Shown piece by piece: positions 1 to 6,130 of a stretch of 9,196 bases of DNA. Location: NCBI GenBank assembly GCA_964491425.1, contig CAZBFR010000033.1:1-9196 (forward strand). The letters are read 5' to 3'. Under the pieces are notes generated by a model that was given only the letters and a program-made list of their open reading frames with translations, did not search any database and was not told the DNA's origin. The stretch's first letter is position 1. Every line of letters starts with the position of its first letter. The translations under genes were made by a program, and so were the position numbers. The DNA comes from CAYFMS01 sp964491425. GTDB taxonomy: Bacteria; Patescibacteriota; Patescibacteriia; UBA9934.

Positions 1-818
1 GGGTTAAGACGCCCAGGATTTGCGTGCACCTTACGATTCAATATTCGGATCGCCTCAACCGTCGGAATTCCAAGACGCTCGCAAACAAGAAGTGCGACGA
101 GACAACTCATCACCGGCGCATACCCAAGTGCGTTTTGTAGCACAAGCTCACCAATGACCCCACGCTCCGTCTCGATATACGCGGTCGTCGTCGCAAACAG
201 TTCGTCGGGATCATAGTGATCGTCTTTTCTTGCATGAACACGGATATCCCTCGCGCAAAGATCAGCCTCCTTCACCCCATACGTCTTTACACTCCCCACA
301 AGCGTAGGAGCAATCGGGCGCAAAAATGGGCTATCCGTATTAATAATACAGAGTCCATCTTGTTTTACGTGCGAGAAAATACTCACTTTTTCTTTTACCA
401 GTTCATTGATGTCGGCAAAAAACTCCGCGTGAACGGGGGAAATACCCGTTACAACAGCGATATCTGGTTTCGCGATAGAGCAGAGCTCCGCCATATCCCC
501 AGGCTTGTCAATTCCATATTCAAGCACAAGGATCTCCGGTAGATCCTTCAAGAAAAAGGATCGCCAGAGAAGCCGAAGCCAACGAAGGGGCGATCTTCCC
601 GGACTCGATTCCCCAAGAATCGTCAGAGGTACCCCAAATTCGTTATTATAGTTCTTCTCTGCGGTTCTTGCCCGGCTTCGCTCCGAAACAACGTCAAAAA
701 CGGCCTGTTTTGCACCCGTCTTCCCAACCGATCCGGTAATCGCAATCACCGTCGGCTCAAACTTGCGTATAACTGCCCGAGCCCGCCAAAAGAGGATTTT
801 CTGAAGAAGTTTTCTCAT
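1..818 (-). CDS. murF: MurF-type Mur ligase (N-terminal part)
   Basis: The frame opens at ATG 818, 1 nt after the ftsI stop (TGA T ATG), and runs off the left edge after 272 codons. It shows Mur-ligase signatures: P-loop TGSVGKTGAK (28-37), TAEKNYNNEFGVPLTIL (52-68, the MurF 'N-x-N-N-x-x-G-x-P' block), EYGIDKPGDM (100-109, MurF 'E-x-G-x-x-x-x-G-E-I'), KPDIAVVTGISPVHAEFF (117-134) with the conserved His, and INTDSPFL shortly after Lys142/Lys144, where the carbamylated Lys is expected. MurF adds D-Ala-D-Ala to UDP-MurNAc-tripeptide using ATP in the cytoplasm. Only 27 residues precede the P-loop, a basic hydrophobic helix (LLQKILFWRARAVIRKF), so the usual N-terminal substrate domain is missing. 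Another Mur-like ligase such as a MurT relative is an alternative, but the NYNNEFGVP block favours MurF. The C-terminal domain lies outside the window. Confidence 0.88.
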   Translation of the reverse strand, partial: MRKLLQKILFWRARAVIRKFEPTVIAITGSVGKTGAKQAVFDVVSERSRARTAEKNYNNEFGVPLTILGESSPGRSPLRWLRLLWRSFFLKDLPEILVLEYGIDKPGDMAELCSIAKPDIAVVTGISPVHAEFFADINELVKEKVSIFSHVKQDGLCIINTDSPFLRPIAPTLVGSVKTYGVKEADLCARDIRVHARKDDHYDPDELFATTTAYIETERGVIGELVLQNALGYAPVMSCLVALLVCERLGIPTVEAIRILNRKVHANPGRLN

Positions 819-819
819 A

Positions 820-2703
820 TCATCGTGTTGGAGCTACTTTTAGATAGTGTAATAGAAATTCGGAAATTTCGCGACCCACCACAACCGAAGTATCAGATGC
901 CCACTGCGACGTCCTTGGGTGATCAAGCATCACAACGATCACGTATTTCGGGTCCTGAATTGGTCCGTAACCGACAAACGTTGCGATTGTATGACCTTGT
1001 TCATATCCTCGCCCATCTTTCCGTGCGACCTGCGCCGTTCCTGATTTACCCGCAACGTAATATCCATCAATCCCCGCCTTTCCGTCATAGCCGTTTTCAA
1101 TAACGGAAACGAGCATTCCTCCGATAAGCGTCGCAGTTTTTGACGAAAGGACCCGACGCACTTCTTTCGGCTCCGTTTTTTCAACAACCCCGTCAACATA
1201 CCGAAGTTCGTCAACAATGTATGGCTTCATCATCACGCCGTCATTTGCAAGCGCCCCGTAAGCACCGGCGATCTGAAGCGGAGTCGCCGTAAAACCTTGC
1301 CCGTAACTCGCAGTCACAAAGTAAATCTCGGACGAATTATCGAGAGATGCAAGCGTTCCTTGACGCTCCCCTGAGAGTCCGACATCGATCCTTTGGCCAA
1401 ACCCGTAGTCTTCAAGATAGCTCTTCAACCGTCCTTGACCCATTTGGCGCATGACATAGACCATTCCGGTGTTAAGTGATTGCTCAAGAACTTGAACCAT
1501 CGAAACAATTCCTCGCCCTTTCCCGTCGAAGTTTCGGATCGTGTCCTCCCCAATCGTTAAGAATCCCTCGTCATTATAGGTCGTCGTCGGCGAAACAACC
1601 TCATCGTTAAGCGCCCCGGCCATTACGAGTGGTTTAATAACAGATCCAGGCTCGTAGGAGAACGAAATCGCGAGGTTATTAAAGTCCGCAATATCGTCGA
1701 CCTCAAAATAGGCATTTGGATCAAAATCCGGATTCGAACAAATCGCCATCACCTTTCCCGTAGACGGCTCAAGAACAACAACCGCGCCTGAATCCGCCTG
1801 ATAGCGTTCAACCCCTTCTACAAGCGATTTACACGCCTGATATTGAATCGTTCGATCGATCGTTAAGACAACGTCTCCTCCGTCAACAGCGGGTCGAAAT
1901 TTTCGGGCCCCGACCCCGATCCAGCGTCCGCTCGTATCTTGCTCGGCGTCCAAGAATCCGTTCGCGCCAGAGAGGAACTCGTTAAAATACCCTTCGATTC
2001 CATACCTTCCAACTCGACCCCCTTCCTCGTTCACGCCCAAAAATCCAAACAGGTGGCCGCCAATCGCGCGCTCAGGATAGGCACGCGTGTTTTCATAGAT
2101 AGAGAAGATTCCAGGAGACTCGAGAGCGAGGATCTTTTGGAGTTGTTCCTCCGTTACGTTGCGCGCGATCGGTTCATAGGGATCATTCACCTTTCGCAAC
2201 CGATCTCGAATCGCAAGATACTCCGAGAGTCCGCCGTCATCCTCTTCGACTACCGCTTCGGGAACGGCTTCAACGGGCACTGGTTCAGTCCCTTCGTTTA
2301 AAATTGCACGAATATCCTCAACGACCGGCGGAGCCTCTTCCACTACCGCTTCTTCCGGCTCATCCGTCGCATATCCAAGTATTTCTGCGATCTTTTTTGC
2401 AAGAGCGTCCCCGTCCTCAATCTTTCGCGGTTCCGCGTAAACAAAGGCGCGAAGCTCATTTGTCGCCGCAGCGAATTCCCTCCCATCAACCCAATCACGA
2501 ACGATAATATCCCCCCGCTCGGCCACAAGCTCTTCGTAAAACGTATGTTGCCCCTCAGCAAGCGAACGATAAAACTCCGCGTTCACCACTTGCAAGAAAA
2601 ATAGTCGCCCAATAAGAACAAGAAGAAGTACGCCAAAAACTCCTCGCACAACCGACATGCGCCAAGCATAACTACCACCCGCTCGTTCGTAGCGAATCGC
2701 CAT
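820..2703 (-). CDS. ftsI: Penicillin-binding protein 2 / FtsI-type class B transpeptidase
   Basis: The 627-residue protein crosslinks peptidoglycan stem peptides outside the cell membrane, probably at the septum. Residues about 14-40 form the N-terminal membrane anchor. The pedestal domain follows, with ERGDIIVRD (62-70). The transpeptidase domain carries all three active-site motifs: S-V-I-K with the nucleophile Ser354 and Lys357, S-L-N at 409-411, and KSGTAQV at 553-559. HTIATFVGYGPIQDPKYVIVV after the third box and an end in YLKVAP are closer to FtsI/SpoVD than to MrdA. No PASTA domain is present. An unusual acidic, Pro/Val/Glu-rich insertion occupies residues 113-158. I chose the ATG at 2703. 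A TTG five codons upstream (2718) would overlap the putative -10 and terminator T-run. No Shine-Dalgarno is seen. The TGA stop is 1 nt before murF, so the two genes form one unit. Confidence 0.93.
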   Translation of the reverse strand: MAIRYERAGGSYAWRMSVVRGVFGVLLLVLIGRLFFLQVVNAEFYRSLAEGQHTFYEELVAERGDIIVRDWVDGREFAAATNELRAFVYAEPRKIEDGDALAKKIAEILGYATDEPEEAVVEEAPPVVEDIRAILNEGTEPVPVEAVPEAVVEEDDGGLSEYLAIRDRLRKVNDPYEPIARNVTEEQLQKILALESPGIFSIYENTRAYPERAIGGHLFGFLGVNEEGGRVGRYGIEGYFNEFLSGANGFLDAEQDTSGRWIGVGARKFRPAVDGGDVVLTIDRTIQYQACKSLVEGVERYQADSGAVVVLEPSTGKVMAICSNPDFDPNAYFEVDDIADFNNLAISFSYEPGSVIKPLVMAGALNDEVVSPTTTYNDEGFLTIGEDTIRNFDGKGRGIVSMVQVLEQSLNTGMVYVMRQMGQGRLKSYLEDYGFGQRIDVGLSGERQGTLASLDNSSEIYFVTASYGQGFTATPLQIAGAYGALANDGVMMKPYIVDELRYVDGVVEKTEPKEVRRVLSSKTATLIGGMLVSVIENGYDGKAGIDGYYVAGKSGTAQVARKDGRGYEQGHTIATFVGYGPIQDPKYVIVVMLDHPRTSQWASDTSVVVGREISEFLLHYLKVAPTR

Positions 2704-2716
2704 AGCAGAAGTATAC
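2704..2716 (-). promoter_or_regulatory. Possible -10 element for the ftsI-like gene
   Basis: TATACT (2715-2710, minus strand) matches five of six consensus -10 bases and ends 6 nt before the ATG at 2703. Its spacer is the T-run of the terminator and its -35 position falls inside the hairpin stem, where no -35 match exists. The three bases before it are TTG rather than TGn, so it is not an extended -10. A promoter is needed here because the terminator closes the upstream unit, and none better is visible in the 44-nt gap. Confidence 0.4.
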
Positions 2717-2742
2717 AAAAAAACGCGTGCGAGCGCACGCGT
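2717..2742 (-). terminator. Intrinsic terminator after the DUF4178-like gene
   Basis: Minus-strand order is stem ACGCGTGC (2742-2735), tetraloop GCTC, stem GCACGCGT (2730-2723), then a T-run to 2717. The 8-bp perfect GC-rich stem followed directly by Ts is a textbook Rho-independent terminator, starting 5 nt after the stop codon at 2748. Upstream AAAG could extend the stem by pairing with the T-run. On the plus strand the tail is only GTCTTTCTT, so it should act mainly on minus-strand transcription. Confidence 0.9.
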
Positions 2743-2747
2743 CTTTC

Positions 2748-3179
2748 TTAGGCCTCTTGTAGATAATCCTCCGAAAGCTTTACTCCGACCGATGTTGTTT
2801 CTTCATTGCTCATCGCATACTCAACGATTCGCACAACGTCACCATTATCTCGCTCGAAATCTCGATAGACAATTTGCTCCACCTCGTCTCCTTCTTCCAT
2901 CATCTTTCCTTCACCCTCAAGCGTGAGTTCGTAGTCGGATCCGTTATAGACAACGATATCTCCATCAACCTCAAGCCCCTCTTCGAGTTGCATGAATCGG
3001 ATAATTTCCTCCGAAGATGGGTCGATCGAAAGCCAAAGATCGCCGTCGTCATGGATCCAATACATCATCTCACCGCTTGGCATTTGAATCTCCTCGATCA
3101 GTTCAGGACTAAACGTACGTCCATCAACGATCACTGCCTCACCCTCTCGCAGGGTATCGAGCGCTTGTTGTAATGTCAT
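2748..3179 (-). CDS. Small acidic DUF4178-like protein, 143 aa
   Basis: The product is a soluble, strongly acidic, beta-rich protein with no signal peptide or membrane segment. It reads as two related halves. The first runs from about 11 to 62 (EGEAVIVDGRTF, then MMYWIHDDGDLWLSID at 38-53). The second runs from about 68 to 135 (GLEVDGDIVVYNGSDYEL, then IVYRDFERDNGDVVRIVEY at 103-121). The pattern 'G-d-x-v-x-y-x-G-x-x-Y-x-l', an internal Gly-rich turn, then 'Y-x-D-y-x-x-x-d-G-x-x-l-x-i-E' resembles DUF4178 domains. This assignment comes from pattern memory and is only moderately secure. DUF4178 proteins have no established activity; some sit near membrane-stress or secreted-protein genes. It has its own strong promoter, no ribosome-binding site and a strong terminator 5 nt after the TAA stop. 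It therefore appears to be a single-gene unit set between two multi-gene units, which suggests separate control. Confidence 0.75.
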   Translation of the reverse strand: MTLQQALDTLREGEAVIVDGRTFSPELIEEIQMPSGEMMYWIHDDGDLWLSIDPSSEEIIRFMQLEEGLEVDGDIVVYNGSDYELTLEGEGKMMEEGDEVEQIVYRDFERDNGDVVRIVEYAMSNEETTSVGVKLSEDYLQEA

Positions 3180-3216
3180 ATGCGCGAAATTATAACAGGC
3201 AAAAAATCCCTGTAAA
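3180..3216 (-). promoter_or_regulatory. Promoter of the DUF4178-like gene (predicted leaderless)
   Basis: On the minus strand a TTTACA -35 (3216-3211), a 16-nt spacer and a perfect extended -10, TGTTATAAT (3197-3189), form the best promoter in the window. The -10 ends 9 nt before the ATG at 3179 (TTCGCGCAT between them), with no Shine-Dalgarno, so the transcript should start within a few bases of the ATG. The promoter fills the 39-nt gap after the exonuclease stop. It creates a separate transcription unit that ends at the terminator at 2717-2742. Confidence 0.75.
3195..3213. repeat. Inverted repeat ACAGG-N9-CCTGT inside the promoter spacer
   Basis: The perfect 5-bp arms (3195-3199 and 3209-3213) are separated by 9 nt. 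They lie between the -35 and -10 hexamers of the DUF4178-like gene promoter and overlap the end of the -35. The position suits an operator for a dimeric regulator. The T-run is in the loop rather than after the stem, so it is not an intrinsic terminator for the upstream gene. Short arms make chance possible. Confidence 0.35.
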
Positions 3217-3218
3217 GG

Positions 3219-3800
3219 CTAGAACCCCAATGTCAGGTTCACCGATGCGGTCTTATCCACAGGCTTCATCCCAAAATTGATAAAGACCTGTTTTCTCTCG
3301 CCAATGCGATCGTCAAAGAGGATATAGCCATTCTTCACCCCAAACTCTAAGACATCTTTCGTGACTTTCACGTCTTGCTGACAATAATCCGCCACCTCCT
3401 GCTTTTTTCCCTCTTTCCACCACTTAACCGCAAGAAGCCCGTGTGCGCTCTTCTTCGTCCCGATAGTCGCCGAGGCAACATCGTCGAGCTTAATCCGATA
3501 CCCAAGGGAGCCATGGATTTCTTGGAGAAGATCGAGTTGCGGAAGTTTTAGAAGATCTCCCGCGTAATAACGATTAAGGACAGGCAAGTCGAACCCTATT
3601 GAGTTATACCCAATAATCCGCCCACCTCGTTCCATTTTATGAAAGAGTTTTGGAAGATCCTCTTGATAAAAATGCTCATAAGTATCCGTTTCGTAAAAAT
3701 AGGCAACGACCACGGAGACGTCGAGCTTCTCTGGAAAATAACCCCCAACCTCTTGGAATGTATTGCTCGTTTCAATATCGAGCACGATATCATTGATCAT
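3219..3800 (-). CDS. DEDDy 3'-5' exonuclease-like protein (RNase H fold)
   Basis: This 193-residue protein carries the four acidic positions of the DnaQ-like exonuclease superfamily: VLDIETS with Asp8 and Glu10 (motif I), GYNSIGFDLPVL with Asp71 (motif II), and YCQQDVKVT with Tyr139 and Asp143 (motif III, the Y-x-x-x-D 'y' subtype). LDDVASATIG (105-114) is the helix before motif III, as in YprB-like and PolB-type exonuclease domains. Such proteins use two metal ions to remove nucleotides from 3' ends of DNA or RNA in the cytoplasm. No polymerase or helicase domain is attached, so it is a stand-alone nuclease, and repair or RNA processing roles are both possible. The start ATG overlaps the membrane-protein stop as ATGA, with a weak GAAG 4 nt upstream. 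That indicates translational coupling. No terminator follows the TAG stop. Confidence 0.85.
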   Translation of the reverse strand: MINDIVLDIETSNTFQEVGGYFPEKLDVSVVVAYFYETDTYEHFYQEDLPKLFHKMERGGRIIGYNSIGFDLPVLNRYYAGDLLKLPQLDLLQEIHGSLGYRIKLDDVASATIGTKKSAHGLLAVKWWKEGKKQEVADYCQQDVKVTKDVLEFGVKNGYILFDDRIGERKQVFINFGMKPVDKTASVNLTLGF

Positions 3801-5362
3801 ATTTCTTCACGTTTCTCTCGAACAAAGGAAATCCAATTCTCGAAGAATCGAATCGCAACCTTCACGGGAGCCTCCAAAATAAAGTCAAAGAAGTAAATAA
3901 AGACGTTAATCTTTGAAACTTTGATTGAGAGCCACTGTCCCGCTCGTACAAGCGGAAGGAGAAGGAAATCGAAGAGCGTTCCAACCCATCCTTTTCGAGC
4001 ATCCGAGAGGACAATATCACGCTCCGCACTTCGTACGCGGATTCCAAAGAAGGTAATGAGCGAGAGGAAGAAGAGGAACTCAATAATCGAGACCCAGGTA
4101 AAATCAATCTGCGTTAGCGCAAACGCGATCACGCCGTAGACAAAGAGGAATGTCATCGCGTAAATCACGGAAAAAATCTTCGAAAGCGTCCCGAAGGTCG
4201 TTTTGCGCATACGGATCGCAAGAAGCGAATGCTTTACGTCAACCATGAGCGAGCGGATCGCGAGAAGATAGTCTTCCGTGTTTTTCTTTTCATTGACCCG
4301 TACCGTAAAACCAATAATCGCAAAGAAGATCGGATGGAAAATCACGTTCACAAGAAGAGGCGTCCAGTGCCCTTTCTGGACAATAAGAAGTTCATACGGC
4401 ACTTCGATAAGAAATGCCATGAAAATCTTTGTGATAAACAAGAAAATGATGGTTCGAGAGACGGCACGACGAAGACGCTCGTGAAATTCTGCCGTTCGCT
4501 TCCCAAGAGCTTTTTTCACTTCTTTATCAAGTAGAGCCGGATCATCTCGCAACTCGTCAAACTTACCCGGATTCGCCTCAAACACATCGCGCATAACCTT
4601 AAACACTCCCGACTTGCGACGAAGCCGCACGACGAGCTTTTGGGTCATTTCGTGATTAATTTGCTCATCGATAAAACGAATGAGCTCGGAAAATCGGCCC
4701 GAAATCGTTCCCATAAGCTCATCCTTCCCCGCCCCCGGCCACTTCGGGTAATAGAGTGTCAACACCCGGAACCGAAGCGTCGCAACGTTTGATTTGAGAA
4801 GCATTTGATGGACGGCGATATAGAGGTACAAATCGCGTTCATCCTCTTTTAGACCAAGCTTCGGGTCCCATTCGATCCGCTCACGCAACTCTTCGTAAGC
4901 GTAGCTCGCTAGCGCCTCCTCAACGGTTGGCGGTGCAAGATAATATTCAATTTCCGTTGAAAGAACTTCAAGAATCCACCCAATCGCATACTCGCTATCT
5001 TCATCGGTTTCCGCAGAGCGCAAAAGCACACCATATTTATCAACAATCGGCGCAATTCCACTCACAAGTCGCTTAGGCACCCTATCGTTTGGCAAGTATT
5101 TAGCCCAAATCAACTCCTGAAGAAGCGTTTCAACGATTTGCGTACTTGTAAGTTCGCTTCCCGCAAGACGCTTCAAAATTCGAAGAATGGCATTTCGTCG
5201 CCACAAATGATCCTCTTGATAATCTACCGCCACGCGCACGCGCTCGTAGGCCGTCGCTGCGGACGATGCCGGTTGACTCACCTCAATCATTTCCTCATCC
5301 GCCGCGAACGTTGGAGTATACGGGTTTTCGATCGCGGCAATTAACCGCTCAAGTTTTGTCAT
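3797..5362 (-). CDS. Unrecognised multi-pass membrane protein, 521 aa
   Basis: I do not recognise a named family. The first 295 or so residues are soluble, charged and mostly helical, with an acidic patch around 117-125 and a Lys/Arg-rich stretch at 285-300. The second half has hydrophobic segments at about 303-325, 334-354, 396-416 and 422-441. A further hydrophobic or amphipathic pair lies near 461-478 and 484-505. The protein ends in a charged tail, FVREKREEI. There is no signal peptide, so the large N-terminal domain is probably cytoplasmic. The ATG at 5362 is preferred: it starts MTKLERL, lies 1 nt after the LOG stop (TAG T ATG) and avoids overlap. An in-frame TTG start at 5443 would add 27 residues inside the LOG gene and is unlikely. 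There is no Shine-Dalgarno, so re-initiation after the LOG gene is likely. The 3' end overlaps the exonuclease start by 4 nt (ATGA). A lineage-restricted envelope or transport component is possible, but the sequence gives no function. Confidence 0.85.
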   Translation of the reverse strand: MTKLERLIAAIENPYTPTFAADEEMIEVSQPASSAATAYERVRVAVDYQEDHLWRRNAILRILKRLAGSELTSTQIVETLLQELIWAKYLPNDRVPKRLVSGIAPIVDKYGVLLRSAETDEDSEYAIGWILEVLSTEIEYYLAPPTVEEALASYAYEELRERIEWDPKLGLKEDERDLYLYIAVHQMLLKSNVATLRFRVLTLYYPKWPGAGKDELMGTISGRFSELIRFIDEQINHEMTQKLVVRLRRKSGVFKVMRDVFEANPGKFDELRDDPALLDKEVKKALGKRTAEFHERLRRAVSRTIIFLFITKIFMAFLIEVPYELLIVQKGHWTPLLVNVIFHPIFFAIIGFTVRVNEKKNTEDYLLAIRSLMVDVKHSLLAIRMRKTTFGTLSKIFSVIYAMTFLFVYGVIAFALTQIDFTWVSIIEFLFFLSLITFFGIRVRSAERDIVLSDARKGWVGTLFDFLLLPLVRAGQWLSIKVSKINVFIYFFDFILEAPVKVAIRFFENWISFVREKREEI

Positions 5363-5363
5363 A

Positions 5364-6110
5364 CTAGAAGAACTTACGCTCGTTTGACGCGCGAATAATC
5401 GCAAACGCTTCTTCCGCGGAATCAACGACCTTGAATAGGTCAAGATCTTCCCGTGAAATCGTTTCCATTTTTTCGTACATCATGGTCTTAAACCATTCGA
5501 TGAGCGGTGACCAAAACTCTTTTGATACGAGAACGATCGGAATTTGCTCGGATTTCTTCGTTTGAATCAGTGTCAAAATCTCGCAAAGCTCATCCATCGT
5601 TCCATATCCGCCCGGGAAATAGACATAGGCTTGAGCCGAGGCGGCAAGCATCGTTTTTCTCGTAAAAAAGTAATGAAACGCACGGCTTTCAAGTACGTAG
5701 GGATTTATCCGTTGCTCCGTAGGAAGCATGATATTAAGCCCAACCGATCGCCCCTTTGCTTCATAGGCTCCCTTGTTTCCCGCCTCCATAATTCCAGGGC
5801 CACCGCCCGTCACTGTCGTATACCCATTTTCGCCAAGAAGTCGCCCGAGCTTTTCCGCCTCCTGATACCAACGATTTGATGCGGGAAGGCGTGCAGAACC
5901 AAAAATCGTTACCTCCTGTTTAAGCGTTGAGAGAAACTCGAACCCTTCGACAAACTCGGCCATGATACGAAAAATACGCCAAGTGATATCAGACATTCTT
6001 GGATAATCTCCTTGCGCAATACACCGCTCCCGCTCGGAGTCTGACATTGGGAATCGGCACGTGTTCGGCGAAATCTGGCCGGCTCCCTTTTTCATTTTCA
6101 AGATGTCCAT
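5364..6110 (-). CDS. LOG / TIGR00730 family Rossmann-fold protein
   Basis: The 248-residue protein has the LOG (lysine decarboxylase-like fold) signatures in order: TIFGSARLP (68-76), VTGGGPGIMEAGNKGA (100-115), an SRAFHYFFTRK segment (142-152) carrying the conserved Arg and Lys, and PGGYGTMDE (166-174). The P-G-G-x-G-T-x-x-E motif is the phosphate-binding and catalytic element of enzymes that split nucleoside 5'-monophosphates into base and ribose 5-phosphate, as in cytokinin-riboside monophosphate phosphoribohydrolases. Bacterial members mostly have unproven physiological substrates. About 65 residues precede the core, with Cys18 and Cys30 and a helix RIFRIMAEFVEGFEFL (45-60), so this is the N-terminally extended subtype. 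It is expected to be cytoplasmic. The ATG at 6110 sits 20 nt after the DUF2207 stop, has no Shine-Dalgarno, and is preceded by a perfect extended -10, so it may be translated from a leaderless mRNA. Its stop is 1 nt before the next start. Confidence 0.92.
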   Translation of the reverse strand: MDILKMKKGAGQISPNTCRFPMSDSERERCIAQGDYPRMSDITWRIFRIMAEFVEGFEFLSTLKQEVTIFGSARLPASNRWYQEAEKLGRLLGENGYTTVTGGGPGIMEAGNKGAYEAKGRSVGLNIMLPTEQRINPYVLESRAFHYFFTRKTMLAASAQAYVYFPGGYGTMDELCEILTLIQTKKSEQIPIVLVSKEFWSPLIEWFKTMMYEKMETISREDLDLFKVVDSAEEAFAIIRASNERKFF

Positions 6111-6111
6111 A

Positions 6112-6128
6112 GTGGCTCAATTATAGCA
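6112..6128 (-). promoter_or_regulatory. Extended -10 promoter for the LOG gene (predicted leaderless)
   Basis: Read on the minus strand, TGCTATAAT (6128-6120) is a perfect TGn-TATAAT extended -10. Only nine bases (TGAGCCACT) separate it from the ATG at 6110, so a start about 7 nt below the -10 would leave a leader of roughly 1-4 nt. No -35 hexamer is recognisable 16-18 nt upstream, which extended -10 promoters tolerate. It occupies most of the 20-nt gap between the DUF2207 stop and the LOG gene. Confidence 0.6.
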
Positions 6129-6130
6129 CA

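Noticed and set aside
216..542. Plus-strand open frame of 108 codons, and many others across the window.
   Set aside because: They lie antisense to clearly conserved minus-strand genes, have no family motifs and low-complexity basic composition, and have no promoter or ribosome-binding site. They are shadows.
642..660. TATAAT within murF (minus strand) as an internal promoter.
   Set aside because: It encodes the conserved Tyr-Asn-Asn of the MurF motif, lacks TGn and has no -35 at 16-18 nt. It is best explained by coding.
816..822. TGA read as glycine (genetic code 25).
   Set aside because: TGA ends both the ftsI-like and the membrane-protein genes precisely where the next ORF begins, and no in-frame TGA occurs inside a conserved domain.
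2704..2718. TTG start five codons upstream for the ftsI-like gene.
   Set aside because: The codon overlaps the terminator T-run edge and the TATACT element. The ATG at 2703 gives a normal FtsI N-terminus.
3195..3213. Reading the ACAGG/CCTGT repeat as a LexA (SOS) box or as a terminator for the exonuclease gene.
   Set aside because: The half-sites are in reverse order to CTGT-N8-ACAG, and the T-run is in the loop, not after a GC-rich stem.
5363..5443. In-frame 27-codon upstream extension of the 521-aa membrane protein from a TTG at 5443.
   Set aside because: It lies wholly inside the LOG gene, including its conserved C-terminal part, and gives a basic, Ser-rich leader unlike a signal peptide. 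The ATG at 5362, 1 nt after the LOG stop, is a better start.
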